Of a stretch of 64,000 nucleotides of DNA, positions 10,460 through 23,257 are shown in pieces. The number at the start of each line of letters is the position of its first letter. Position 1 is the stretch's first letter. The stretch is from Ottelia alismoides (taxonomy: Eukaryota > Streptophyta > Magnoliopsida > Alismatales > Hydrocharitaceae). A program made the position numbers and the translations under genes. The notes under the pieces are model-generated. The model searched no databases, had not been told where the DNA came from, and saw only the letters and a program-made list of their open reading frames with translations. The stretch lies in contig JAZKJV010007246.1 of NCBI GenBank assembly GCA_037367405.1, positions 186,001 through 250,000 on the forward strand, given 5' to 3'.

Positions 10460-12165
10460 TAGATCGAAGGTTTTTGATTACGATCCGTAAACCTAGGACG
10501 ACTTGGGTTCGTTAATGTCGTGAAAGTTTTTATCCCATTTCATTTTCGCACCTCTGTTTAAAACGTTTAAACATGAATTAATCACTTTTTTTTTGTTTCC
10601 CATTAAATAAAGAAACTATAGGATCTGATTTTACGTAATTTGGATTTTGTTTGCTTGAGATATGGCCTTTTGAATAAACATGTATTCACTGTTGCGGGAA
10701 CTACGAATCTGAACATGATTAATGAGTTAATTACTGTTTTGATGTGCCTAGAAATGCATGAAATATCACTTAGGTTCTGTCATAAATCAAATTAGCAATC
10801 TTAGGAAACTGATTTTACAAAATATGGATTTAATTTGATTGCGATATGATCATTTTAGTAAGTAGGGGTCACTGCTGAAATTACATTCCTAATCAAGAAC
10901 CATGTGATTGTCAATTAAATTAGTGAAATTAATTGTTAATTTTCTCGAATAATTATGAAAAATATTTTGAGGAAATAATTAGTGAAAATAATTTCCTTAA
11001 TTGACATTGCCTCAACCAATAATTTGATTAGATGAGATCTGGATCACAATTGGTTACACAGTCAACAAACAAACTTGCTTGAATAGGATCGGGAATTCGT
11101 TTAGCAAATTTCCTTATAATAAAAATGGTTTTGATTACTACTATATGGTATAATTTCGGTTGAAAAACCGAGGAGCATCTCAAAGTAGACAATGATCTAT
11201 TTAGCATTATCATTTCCTGAGGTGGATATAGTATCTAGTTGGGGAGTGTTGGGGTAGTAGGTCGCACTGGTTGCGGTCTGTCCCATTCCTGTCGGTACTG
11301 GCCATGACAACGGGTAGGGGCTCGATGCCTGAGAAATCAAGGTGTATTTTTCTAATTATTACAATTCAAATAATACGTACTTTGAGATTATACCTTCTAT
11401 TCTAGAAATAATCAAGTTTGTTGATTATAAATTGGATTGATAACTAATTTAATATGATTAAATTAATTGTATCCAATTGATACACTCTATTATGAATAGA
11501 TATGTATTTCCCTTGGAAGAATTAATTGTGTGAATATGATTCACGATGATTAATTAATTATAATTTTAATATGAGATGGAGGATCACATAAGTGACATCC
11601 ATGGTCTCCCATCAAGGCAAAAGATTCCATCGCCAGATATTGTATATAGGAGATGCATGTCCAAAGTGACAGCTCCTATATACAATTTATTGGGATCGGG
11701 TTCTTTGCTTCTCAAAAGAGTATGGTAGTATATGTAGTGACCCCAATATCGGGTCCTCGTATTATTGGGGCGATATTGGATTGCGTATAGTGAGTATTAA
11801 GCCTGTTGATGGTTGGTTCAATTAATGACGGATCAACATCATCTTAGGGGTGGTGGGCTCGGGTGTTAAAGACCGAATTGGAAAATGCAAGTTGGACTTG
11901 CAAGGCAGGATGTGTTCCCGCTTCTCACTATTCGAGTCACATGTTCTCATATTATTAGGATGTGACAAAGATAGAGAGGAGATCCCAGTTCTCGCTTGAG
12001 ATATAGCGGTAAGTACATCTCTTGCTTTGAAAGATAATAAGGGAATAAACTTTCAAAGTTGACAGAGCAAGACTAATTTGATTTAAAATACCTTAATCAA
12101 TATTTTAAAAATGGGTATATAATCGTTTATATGTTCTAATATAGTGCATTCTTAATTTTTAGAAA
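10460..12165 (+). other. C1 untranslated leader
   Basis: A 1.7 kb leader with no supported gene, homologous along its length to 35268-36988 of C2. It includes a short GC-richer block (about 11215-11330, containing GTCGGTACTGGCCATGACAA) conserved between the two elements. Confidence 0.75.
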
Positions 12166-13480
12166 ATGAAGTCGATGAACCCACTGAGTAGGCTCCTGGA
12201 GATCAATCAGTTGGCCAGACCAAATTATTCAGATTGGATCCGAAATTTGGATCTTGTCCTTTCCGCAGAATGCATCTTGTATGTGCTATCCAAGGACAAG
12301 ATAGCAGACCCTCAGACTTCGAAAGATAAATATTTTAATGAAAAATATGATGAAGAACATAACTTGGCAAGATGTTATATCCTTGGCTCATTATCCAATG
12401 TACTTCAGAAGCAGCATGTGGAAATGAACCACTGCCAATAAATCATGTTGAATTCGAAAGAAATGTTTGGTGACATAAACTGCACACAGTGTTACAATGT
12501 GATGAAAGAGCCTATTCGCTGCAAGATGCAGGAAGGGACCTCTGTCAGAGAACATGTACTCAAAGTGTTTGGGTACCTCTCTGAATTGGAAACCTTGAGA
12601 ACCTACATGGATTCTGAAATGCAGGCTGATTTCATTCTGCCATCGCTCCCTAAGTCTTTCAACAACTTTGTTGTGTCATATCACATGAGCACAGGTGATT
12701 TTACTAATGTTGGGTTGTTAGCTGCATTAAAGTCTATAGAAGACGTAATGAACAAGGACGACCACTTTGCTAGTGCAATGATTGCACAAGTGAAAGGAAA
12801 GCGCGGTCGGAAGTAAGGTTCTCGGAAGGGCCCGCCCCAGAAGAGAGAGAATAAGAGTCAAGGAGTTGGCTCATCTTCCAATGCATCCATGTTGATAGCG
12901 TTTAAGAAAACCAATGTTTGTCACCACTGCAAAAAGTCGGGCCACTGGCGGCGTAATTTCCCATAATACCCGAAGTCGATTGACAAAGGTAAAGACCCAG
13001 CAGGTATAAAAACTACTTTCATAATAGAAACTAGTTTTCTCGTCAGATGAGAAGGAAGTTAGGTAGTAGGTTCTGGTGCTTCTGTTCATGTATGCAATTT
13101 GTTGCATTTATTTCAGTAAAATAGCAACCTGGGGCAAGGGGAGATAGTTATCCAGATGGGATCTGATGTAAATGTTGCAGCAGTTGCCATCGGGACCTGC
13201 CGACTATCATTATCTAGTGGTAGAGTCTTAGTAATTAAAGAATGTATCTATGTACCTGAAGTTTGGAGGAACTTGATATCTGTATCTAAGCTTATTAGAA
13301 ATGGATATTCCTTTCTTTTCTGCAATAAGTTAGTCATTAATCAATATGATAAATTTATCACGGATGGTGTTTTGACTTCTGGTGGACTCTATGAATTGTG
13401 CATTGATGAAAATGTCATTAATGTTACTACCACTAATAAGAACCCTGAAAGATCCAAGGAGAATGGAAATCATTCCAATA
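12166..13480 (+). pseudogene. C1 copia Gag and aspartic protease (inactivated)
   Basis: The frame opens with MKSMNPLSRLLE, followed by a UBN2-type gag core (NYSDWIRNLDLVL, CKMQEGTSVREHVLK, SLPKSFNNFVVSYHM) to about 12800, a basic segment, a zinc knuckle at 12918-12960 and the protease near 13070. It is one frame with stops near 12441, 12816, 12966, 13050, 13062 and 13120. Key residues are lost: the fourth ligand of the CCHC knuckle is Phe (CHHCKKSGHWRRNF), and the protease box reads VVGSGAS instead of VVDSGAS, so the catalytic Asp is Gly. The start is the ATG aligning with that of C2 at 36989. Confidence 0.85.
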
Positions 13481-14400
13481 TGATTTGGCATCAAAGGCTT
13501 GGTCATTTATCTGCTAATAGGATCAATAGATTGATAAATGATGGAACTTTAGATTTTCTACAGGTTCAACCTTTACCAACCTGTGAACATTGCATTCGAG
13601 GTAAAATGACTAGGATGCCTTTCTTGACCTGGGGACGAAGGTATTCTTGACCTAGTACGAAGGTTATAAGATACGAAGGTATTCTTGACCTAGTACATAC
13701 TGATTTATGTGATCCCTTCCGCGACTCGAAATGGATATCGATATTATTTGACGTTTATCGATGACCACTCGCTATACAGGTTTATCTTCCTACTCTATCA
13801 TAAATCTGAAACCTTTGAAAAGTTCAAAGAGTTTAAGGCTTTGGTTGAGAACCAAACCGATAGGAAGATTAAACGGATTCGATCTGACCGAGGTGGCAAG
13901 TACCTCTCAGATGAATTCAAGGAATACATTAAAGAGAATGGAATTGTCTCCAAACTCACTCCCCATGGAACCCCCCATCTTAATGGTGTTGCTAAAAGAT
14001 GCAACAGGACCATCATAGATATGTTCCGTTCAATGATGAGAAAAGCACATTTACCACTTAGTTTCTGGGGATATGTAGTAGAGACTGCAATATATATCCT
14101 GAATAAGATTCCTTGCAAATATGTACCCAAGACTCCTCACGAGCTATGGTATGGAAACAAACCTAGTGTTAATAACTTGAGGGTTTGGGGTTTCTTGGTC
14201 AATGCGAAGAACGTGGATGCAAGTAAGATAGATTCTCGTACTCGTGAGTAGTACTTCAATGGGTTTGTTAAAGATGGTATTGGATGCTAGCTCTATAACC
14301 TTAAGACCCAAAAGGTTTTTGTCTCTAGAGATGTGAAATTTCTGGAGGATGATTTCCTTAAAGGTCAAGACAAAAATTAAGTAGAGGAACTCATTTAATC
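13481..14400 (+). pseudogene. C1 copia integrase (catalytic Glu changed)
   Basis: Integrase inserts the cDNA into host DNA. The N-terminal HHCC zinc domain (WHQRLGHLS ... CEHCIRGKM) is at 13490-13610. A duplicated stretch at 13620-13700 shifts the frame. The core follows (YYLTFIDDHS, IRSDRGGKYLSDEF), but the third catalytic residue is Lys (GVAKRCNRT, codon 13994-13996) where C2 has Glu. Stops follow at 14251 and beyond, then the tail VFVSRDVKF. The enzyme would be dead even without the stops. Confidence 0.85.
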
Positions 14401-14589
14401 CCCTGAGGATTCTGAGCTTCGTGAACCAGAAACTGAAGAGATAAATAAAGATGAAACACCTATAGCTCTTCAAAGGAGTTCGAGGGTGGTTGCACCACCT
14501 GAAAGGTATGGATTGCATGTGTCAAGTGAGACTTACAATGATCCTACTTCATTTGATGAAGCACTCACAGATCATGAACGGATAGATGG

Positions 14590-16041
14590 ATGCTAACAAT
14601 GAAGTCAGAAATTGACTCCATGCATAAGAATGGTGTATGGACCCTAGAGGATCTACCTAAAGGGGTAAAACCCATTGGGTGTAAATTGATATTCAAGAGA
14701 AAAAGGGGACCTTATGGGAAAGTAGAGACTTTCAAAGCACAGTTCGTAGCGAAGGTCTACACACAGAGAGAAGGCATCGACTACGATGAGACGTTCTCTC
14801 ATGTCGCTATGCTTAAGTCCATCAGGACACTACTAGCTATAGCTGCATCTCTTGACTACGACATGTGGTAGATGGACGTTAGGACGGCTTTCCTCAATGG
14901 ATACCTCAAGGAGGATATCTATATGGAGCAGCCCCAGGGCTTCATAGTTGAGGTTGACAAAGTATGCAAGCTAAAGAAATCTATCTATGGGCTCAAACAA
15001 GTTTCTCGTAGCTAGAACCTCAGATTTGACAAAACCATAAAGAGTTATGATTTTGTGCAAAATCCTGGCGAACCTTGTGTGTACAAAAAGCTTAGTGGGA
15101 GAGCCATTGTGTTCATCATACTTTACGTAGATAATATCCTTATAATTGGGAATGATACATGAATGATGACCAGTGCAAAAATTTGGCTATCTCATACCTT
15201 TGAAATGAAAGATTTTGGAGAAGCCTCTTACATCTTAGGCCTGAAGTTTTTCAAAAACCAAGAAAAGTGGATATTGGGATTATCACAACATGGATACATT
15301 AAGAAGATTCTTGAACGATTTTGTATGGATAGTTCCAAGAAAGGATTCCTCCCCCTAAGACATGGTATCCATCTGTCTAAAGGGATGGATCCTCAAAGTT
15401 TCGAGGAAAAGAAGTCCATGGCTGGATGCCCCTATGCATCAGTGGTATGAAGCTTAGTGTATGCCATGATGTGTACTAGGCTAGATATCTGCCTTGCAGT
15501 TGGAGTGGTAAGTTATTACCAATCCTGCTATGGAGAGTAAGACGGGAATGCAGTAAAGAACATATTCAAATATCTAAGGTGGACGCAAGATTACATCTTG
15601 GTCTATGGAGATGGTGATCCCCAAGTCTTGGGATTTACAAATTTAGACTTCCAGTTGGATATTGACGATCGAAAGTCGACATCAGGGTTTGTATTCATGT
15701 TGAACAGTGGTGCTGTAAGCTGGAGAAGCAAGAAGTTGGACACTACATTAGATTCAACAATAGAAGCTGAATATATTGTCGCATCGGATGCTGCAAAGGA
15801 GGTAATGTGGTTGCACAAGTTCATCTTGGAGCTTGGTATAGTTTCCTCTAATACTCCCATCTCATTACTCTACGATAACATGGGAGCCATTGCCCAGGCA
15901 AAGGAACCCATATGGCATCGGAAGAGAAAGCACGTGGAAAGGAAATACCACATCATTCTGGAGATACAAAAGTGTGGTGATATAGTTATCACAAAGGTGG
16001 CCTCTGCTGACAACGTTGCTGATCCTCTTACCAAACTCTGA
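14590..16041 (+). pseudogene. C1 copia reverse transcriptase and RNase H (broken)
   Basis: A single frame reads through the whole copia [73 protein letters not shown], then the active-site box LYVDNILI (15124-15135) in place of YVDD. The thumb and connection follow, then RNase H with STIEAEYIVASDAAKE and HVERKYHIILEI, ending at DPLTKL just before the polypurine tract. Stops lie near 14871, 15016, 15160, 15448 and 15540. The second Asp of YVDD is Asn, which abolishes polymerisation in this enzyme family. Confidence 0.85.
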
Positions 16042-16102
16042 CACTTAAGGTTTTCGACCAGCACATAATTAGTATGGGTTTTCGGATTGTTCCTGTGGTT
16101 CT

Positions 16103-16119
16103 GAGGGCTAGTGGGAGAT
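16103..16119 (+). other. Polypurine tract of C1
   Basis: GAGGGCTAGTGGGAGAT directly before the 3' LTR (TGTTAGCC). It is the RNase H-resistant primer for plus-strand synthesis. The C2 copy is GAGGGCTAGTAGGAAAT at 40861-40877. Confidence 0.85.
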
Positions 16120-18693
16120 TGTTAGCCATGTGAGCCCGAGGCAAACCATTCTTACAATAAATGTTATTGTAAAATATATATGATTTATCAATAAAAGTTA
16201 TTGATTGTTTCACTCCCTTTCTGAGATTAAATGAATGAATGCACTATGAGGTCCCTGGGTACAATTAGGGTTATGTACCGTGGCTGTCTTGATGATCATA
16301 CAACTGTTGATTCATTAAATGTATCATAGATGCTAGTGCTTGGATGAATATCTAAGGAGTTAGATAGAGGACTCATCAAGCACCATCAAATGATTATTAA
16401 GAGATGATCTCCAGACTGAGTAGGAGATGGAAATCCTTTCTCATAAAGGTTGATATCTGACCGACCTCTTGATGCAGTTCCTCTACATGGGAATAGTAAT
16501 TCGGAGGTGTCATATTAGTTAGATAAAAGGGTTGACTTAAAGAGATCGAGATATCCTAAGTCGTATATTGAATGCTGTCATAGTATAGGCACACATCCTC
16601 TAACCAGAGACAGATGTGTTACTATTTATCTGAGTGTACACATTTGGCAGACCAATAGGTTGATGACCTAACCAAGGTCTATACACCGGCGAGCTGGTGT
16701 GCATGTAAGGGCATATGAGTAATCCTATCTCTCAAAGGTATCATACAGGTTCACTTGTGAACCGGAAGACATGAGCTCACTCATGATGTATTGGGACCGA
16801 TCAAATTCCATGCATGGTCATCGTGCTTTCGAAGCATGACAAGATTTCGAAGGAATGATATATGATTTGGGAAATCATATGATCGATACCGATTCCCAAT
16901 GACCAAGATTGAGAAACTTGGTGATCAAACACTGAAGATGACAGTGTAAAAGTGATCTATATCTTCAGGTTGATCATAGATCTTCCAGTATGCAGGATGT
17001 ACAGGTGTTACGAATACCTAAGGGCGATTTGATCATAAACGATGGTATAACCATGACGCTTCCATTCCGAGGGAGTGATGAAATAGGTTTGGATTTTAGT
17101 AACTCCTATCATTAGAGAAGTAATCTGGTCTTGGTCCAAGTGTTGGACATTGATCTGCATGAGATTTAGATGCAATGAGAAGATTAGATTTGCGGTCTCG
17201 ATTTAATCAAGCATCTATAAGAGGTCCGTGAGATGTGGATTTGAGGTGAGATCTCAACATCCAAGTCACTATACGTGGAACAATACAATTGCCCTGTCCT
17301 TATCTCCAAGTATCTGTAGAGAAAACACATTATTCTTGAAAGGGTTCAAGAATAATTCCATAGTTGAATTGTCTCCAAGCATTGAGAAATATATAATTAA
17401 ATGTTATAATTATCTTGAATAATGTGAATTTGATTTACATAAATGGATGTGTGTGAATGATGATCCAATATAATTAAATGTGACTTAATTATTATGGATA
17501 GGAATAATGTGGATAGCAATATCTTATTATTCATAATACATTATAAATGTGATTAATAATGTATTAAAGAGAGCTCATTATGATTTATATTTGTTAATTA
17601 ATTACTGGTGTGAATTTGATTCACAGTGTATAATTAATTGAAAATATAAATTATCTTTTGTTTTTTGGGTTGTGAATGTAATTCACAAATTTCCAATGGT
17701 AAGATTGCGATATTTTCAAAATTAATTATGAATTATTTTGTAGAATAATCCACAATAAAAGTTGTTGGAACAATAATTGAGATTTTCATGGAGATATGCA
17801 ATCTCATGATTGTGTGAGATTGCCACCACCATGAAAATAGGTGGACGGCTACCAAGTCCTCTATGGGAATTGGTGGCCGTCCCACCTATTTTATAGGGAG
17901 ACATTATCTCCACGCTAATTATCTCCTTATTTGTTTAATTTGATTTAGGATTGAATTGTATTTGATTTATCAAATATATTTGATCTAAATTAAATTAGTA
18001 ATTGTTGGTTTTTACCAACAACAATCTAGACCATTGGATTAAACACAAATCAATCTCATCCACTGATTTTTGTGTGTCCCATGGGTTGTGATCGATGGAT
18101 CCCAAAACCCTTTATAAAGAGAGGCACTCCATGCTCTCTAGGGTTACAACAAGAACAAGCATCTTAATCTCTCTCTCTCTCTTCTCTCATTCCACACGCC
18201 ATCTCCTCTCTCCCTTCTATTGGTGGTTGTCCACCAAACTCTAGAGGAGGAACGTCATCATCGCTTCACCATCGCACCGCCGCCTCGACGTCTATCAACT
18301 CTCCATCTTCTTTGGAGTGCTTCGCTCTCGAAGAAGGTGTTTGATCTCGTGCGACGTGATCAAGAGTTCACCGTGCTTGGATAATCTTCGTGGATTGCGA
18401 GGATCACGCGACTCATACCCATTCTCGCAAGCGTCTTCTCCAAAGATCAGACTTAAGACTAGAGATATCTTTTCGTAGAGACTCGATCAATCACGCTACA
18501 AGAGGTATTTATATATACTTGATGTGGTTTTAGATGAAACGATCCGAGAATCGTTCTTTGATCATGTGGTTTCATCATGTGAAATTTTTCAAATTCCATT
18601 GCATATAATAACTAGTATGACAAGTCATTCTACGTCGTATTTGATACGATGCTCACGCTTCCGCGATGCGCTTGAGGATTATCCATTGCCTTC
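16120..18693 (+). repeat. C1 3' LTR (about 2.57 kb)
   Basis: Starts TGTTAGCCATGTGAGCC after the polypurine tract and is collinear with both C2 LTRs. TATA-like TTTATAAA is at 18111-18118. The end is placed by homology to GGATT...CCTTCA of C2; the terminal CA is not preserved. Confidence 0.88.
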
Positions 18694-19713
18694 TTGTGGA
18701 TCCTAGCATCCTTTGGGTTTGATTCCTTCTGCTCTTTTTCTCCGCGATCGTTGATGATTCACGTGCCAAGCTCACCTCGAGGATTGGAATATTGCATCGC
18801 TACATCTTTCTGGTTCTTTAGATCATGTCCACCATCCAATACAAATGACCCCTCCCAAGTTCCTTTACTTTTTGAATTTCCTTTTCCCTTGTTTGACCTC
18901 CACTCTTGTGCTTCGATCAATGCCTGTAAGAGGTCGTCTCCAGCCAGTTGGAGGGGCATCAGGCGAGGCTATAGGTGTATTCCACCATTTTCGGGAGAAT
19001 CGTCATCATGAGGTCCCACTATGCAGCCCGACATCGCTTGACGAATCTCTTTTTATCATCTTTAGGTAGTTGATAGTTCTAGCATTAATTTATTTCACTT
19101 ATTTTGTATTATTATTACGTGATCTAGAGTTAGTCTCCACTTTTGAAGTTCGCCAGTGATCTCCAACAAATCTCCCACCATGCACCGACTAGTAAACAAC
19201 CTGCCTACCTCCCTCTTTTCCATTACCATCGTTTCTCCATCACCTCGCCCACCTCCAGCTCCCTTGATCCTCTCAGGATCAGGCTCACGATGCTCCACCT
19301 CCACTACCTCACCGGAGCAACCTCTATCTCCTTCCACTATGCTACATTGCCCCCCTACAGTATTAAGATAGTTTACCCTCTATTCTATAACCTTTTCTTG
19401 CAGGTACCAAAAACGCAATGCCTACTGCAAGTAATTTTGAGGCTTGCCAGACCTATCGGGAGGATCTTAGCTTTTACAACCTCGTGGGCATGCACTAGTG
19501 GGATTCGAAGTAGTTTGACGCTTCCATTGTAGAAAGGGCCGCACAAAGAGTCATTATAGCGATTTTGGAGCAACAAAGCGTGATAGGGGAGGGAGATCTG
19601 TCCAAAAGCTCACCTCGTCTGAGCTTCCTCCCTATTCTTCCTTGTTATCCCTCCATTATCCAATCAAGAACATGACTCTAGCTCGTACATTGACCGTTGG
19701 ATGCTGAGCTTCC
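18694..19713 (+). repeat. G3 5' LTR, first piece in the window
   Basis: Aligns with 59070-60090 of the G3 3' LTR, for example CTTTGGGTTTGATTCCTT and GTCTCCAGCCAGTTGG. It is bounded on the left by C1 and on the right by G2. The last five bases, CTTCC (19709-19713), are the G2 target duplication. Confidence 0.83.
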
Positions 19714-22700
19714 TGATGACCGAAAAATCTCACTATCGGGATAAGGTATAAAAAGTCAGAGTCGTTGTGACCCGAATAGCAAGATACGGTCAACAAAATA
19801 ATGTGAAGATCAAACCAATCAAAAAGATAGAAAATAAATAAATACAAAAATAGCGATCCTGGCTATGAGATTAGCCTGGTGTAGCACCCAGGGTCGGACT
19901 CAGGGAGTACGAATTGGCCTTGCGGCCTACGAAGTAGTCAAGAAGAAAATACAAGAATTTTTTGTGGTTTTAATTATTTTTATATTTTTTGGATTTTTAA
20001 TAATAAGGGAAAATAAGAAAAGGTGAAAAACAAGCAAACACCACAAATTATTTAAACACTCTAAAATGCTACAAAATTCAAACCAAAATATGTTTATGTT
20101 TTTTAATTTTCTTAATGTTTTTGGTGAATTTTTGCGATTTTTATAATTTTTATAGAATTTTCTATAAATCAAACAAGACAAAAACAGTGGCAAATTTTCC
20201 AGTCAGACTTCAAAGGGCCGTGAAAAATATCAAATGATCTTGTAATAGCCTGGAGGTAATTTTTATGAGAAATAGAGATAACAAGGAAAATTAAAAAAAA
20301 GAGTTCATTTTTTTGGAGTTCTCTACAGTTTTTTATAATTTGTATAAGTTTTTAAGGGTTTTTTTAATTTTTAAGGTTTTTTGTATCCAAAAATAACAAA
20401 AAATGCACCGAAAATCAAACACACAAAAGCAACAAAATCTATTTTTTTTTATTTTTAAAAGAGTTTTTATATTTTTTATGATTTTCTAAACTAGATAGAC
20501 ACAAAAACAACTGTTTTTGAATTTTTTAAAAATAATAAAAAAGCCTAAAAAAATGTACCAAATTTTTGGTGAAAGTTTTGCACAGTGGAAGGAGCCACGT
20601 GTCCAATTTTAACGAAATTTGGACTTAATTTGCTATTTTATTTAAATAAAATAGAGGCACACAATGCTTAGGGACCTAGATGTAAAGAAAACAATTTCTG
20701 GGGACCAAAAAATAACACGTGCAAAAAGCTCAGGGTCCAAACATACAAAAAGCCCAAACTTCACGTGCAGGGCACGTGAACCAGGCACGGAAGGACTTAA
20801 ATGCAATTCCTATTTTAAAACATTCAAACAATAACACATAGAAACTACAGGGTATATATTGCAAAACTTCCAGGTCCTCATGTGTCGAAGCACGTGGTCC
20901 GCACTCACATGAACTATAATGCAAATAAGCTATAAATAAAGGTCCTCAATGCCATTTTTACAAAATAAAAACAACTAAGTAAACTATTTACAGGACTAAA
21001 TTAGAAATGCAAAAACAGGAGGGGCCTAAGAGTAAATTACCCCTCTTATTATTAGAGGGCTGAAAGGTGGCCACGTATGAGTTCGAACGATTGTGGAACG
21101 AGGGCTCCTCTTCAGCTGATGGATGGTCCAGATCTAGTCTCAGATGATCGAACGATGGGCTGTTGCTCCTCAAATAGATGGCCTGGATCAAAACTGGAGC
21201 TCGAGGCTGAACGGACGACGGAGGAGGGTCCTCCAAGAACTCATTACCGACGAACTTATCCGGACCAATGCACGCGGTGGAGACCTCCTCTTGAGCTATT
21301 GGAATGTGGAATAGCTTCGTCTCGGCGCTCCCCAGTTACTGGGGTCCTCCGATGACGCCGGGAACCACCGGAGTGGCCTGGCGACGGCGGAAGCTCGAAG
21401 CTCCTGGGCTCAAACGAGACGACCCTCAGATGGGTCGCATTGACCTGCAAAGAAGCCTAGGAAACTTCCTGGGTCGAGGGCAAACTGCCTCGACCCGGTT
21501 AGAGGTGGAATGGGTGGCTGGCGAGTCGAGATGGGCAACCTCCGACGAGGCGACGACGATGAAGGTCGAGCCTTGGTTCTGAGGCGAACCAAGGTGGGCG
21601 TTGGGTGCAGAAGGTGGAGAGGCGTCTCACGAAGATGACGGTCGGGTCGGACGAGGAAATGGATGATCAGAGCGGGCGGAATCGATGAGAGATGGCGGCA
21701 GAGCGAATTGGGCGTAACGAGAAATTAAGGTAAACTAGGAAGAATTAGGTCTACCTGGTGGATGAAATCGACTGGGGATGAGCTGGGCGAGCTTTGGGTC
21801 GTAGCCTCGAAGGGACATCGATGCCCGAGGCTCGGGAGCACCTCTTGGCGGCGCACGATGGTAGAAGTCACCGGATCGATAGTTGGAGGCTCTCTCTCCT
21901 CACTTCGACACCTCCCTCGCGTCGCTGTCACTCTGGGGAGTAAGGTGGAGCTCCTGGGACGAAAGGGCACAGCCAAGGATGGGTGAAAAGGTGCGGCAGA
22001 GGTGGCTTATGTACTGCTAGCGGTCCGAGAAGAAGGAGGTTGGGGGAGTTGGTCGGAGCTCGGATCCCTAGGTAGATGATCAGGCGAGGGTCTCGGATAT
22101 GTCTAATGTAATTAGGACCCTGGGTTTAGGCGAATGGAGGTCGGGTTAGATGGGGAAAAATGGGACAAGTCGGGTCGGTTGCGAGATCCGCGGGGGAAGA
22201 GGTCCGTGGGGGAGAGTTGATCGGGATTCAACATCCCCCGTGGACCACTCAGAGCGCGCCATTCAGCAATTTTTTGGAAATTCATTTAATAATAATAAAT
22301 GACATATTTTCGAAAAACATAAAACATGAAAAATGTTTATTTATATTCAATTTTTTTGTAATTTTTATTTATTTTTTTGAAATATAAATTATGTATTTAC
22401 AAAATATTATTTTATATACATGTATATATATGTGTTTATTTTGATTTTTATTTTTAGTTGTTTATTTTTATACAAATATTCCAATTTTATATTTTATCTA
22501 TTTATAGAATAAAATTTGGAATAAAAGTGTATTTTTATTTTATTTTTATTAGTTATTTACATAGGTGAAATAAGTACTTTTATTTACATGTATACATGGT
22601 ATATATACAAGGTGGGTTTTGATTTTATTTTCTTTTCTTTTTATTTTATTTTAATTTTTTTAATTTTTATTTTATTTATTTACATCATGAAACAAGGGAT

Positions 22701-23221
22701 GTGAAAATATTTTTGTTAGATTTTTATTAAATATTTACAAGGAGGAATAAATAGAGGTGTTATTTCTATTCATATGGTCAATATACAATAATGGAGGGGA
22801 TTTTACTCATTTTTATTTTTATTTTATTTTCTCCATTTTTACTTTAAATTTATATTTACAAATATGTATAAATAAGTAATCACCCATTTTTATTTTATTA
22901 AGAGGAAAATAATTTTATTTATTTACTGGTATATGTACACATGATTGAGTTTCCCTATCTCTCTCTACTTGGGGTTTTTGCGTCCAGGCCCATACTGAGC
23001 CCTCCATTGGGATCAGGTCGCTCAATATTTATTCTAAATATTTCCCTCTTTTTCTTTTATTTCTTTATTCTTTTATTTATGCACAAAAACATGCTAATTA
23101 TACATATTTACACAATGCATGCTTATTGATAATTATTGATATTTACATGAATGTACATGTGTTTTGCATAGGTTTTGTAGCTAAAATAAAAGAATAAACA
23201 ATGTTGAATGGGTATTCATCA
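19714..23221 (-). repeat. G2 3' LTR (3508 bp)
   Basis: Minus-strand termini TGATGAATACCC and ...CGGTCATCA. Collinear with 44138-47625. It contains the same AT-rich, GC-rich (21050-22250) and AT-rich blocks and a TATA-like TACATAAG at 22006-22013. The small frame at 21725-21976 also occurs in the other LTR (46126-46377). Confidence 0.95.
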
Positions 23222-23257
23222 CCCCCCTATACTTAACTTTGCTAGTCCCTTAGCAAA
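23222..23257 (-). other. G2 polypurine tract with adjacent stem-loop
   Basis: The minus strand reads TTTGCTA-AGGGAC-TAGCAAA (23257-23238), then GTTAAGTATAGGGGGG (23237-23222), directly against the LTR start TGATGAA. The purine tract primes plus-strand DNA. The 7-bp stem just upstream also occurs at the same place in G3 (57810-57843). Confidence 0.85.

Larger units (their letters stand above)
8493..18693 (+). mobile_element. Ty1/copia retrotransposon C1, 5' LTR truncated by G1
   Basis: The order is 5' LTR remnant, degenerate Met-tRNA primer site, 1.7 kb leader, gag-protease-integrase-RT-RNase H, polypurine tract and 3' LTR, which is the copia domain order. It is the same family as C2 throughout. 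The first roughly 620 bp of the 5' LTR are missing because G1 inserted there. The right end abuts sequence homologous to the G3 LTR (CTTTGGGTTTGATTCC at 18711 and 59099), so C1 itself sits inside the G3 5' LTR. Its 3' end is fixed only by homology with C2 (about 3 bp uncertainty). LTR divergence by eye is near 8%, older than C2. Confidence 0.9.
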
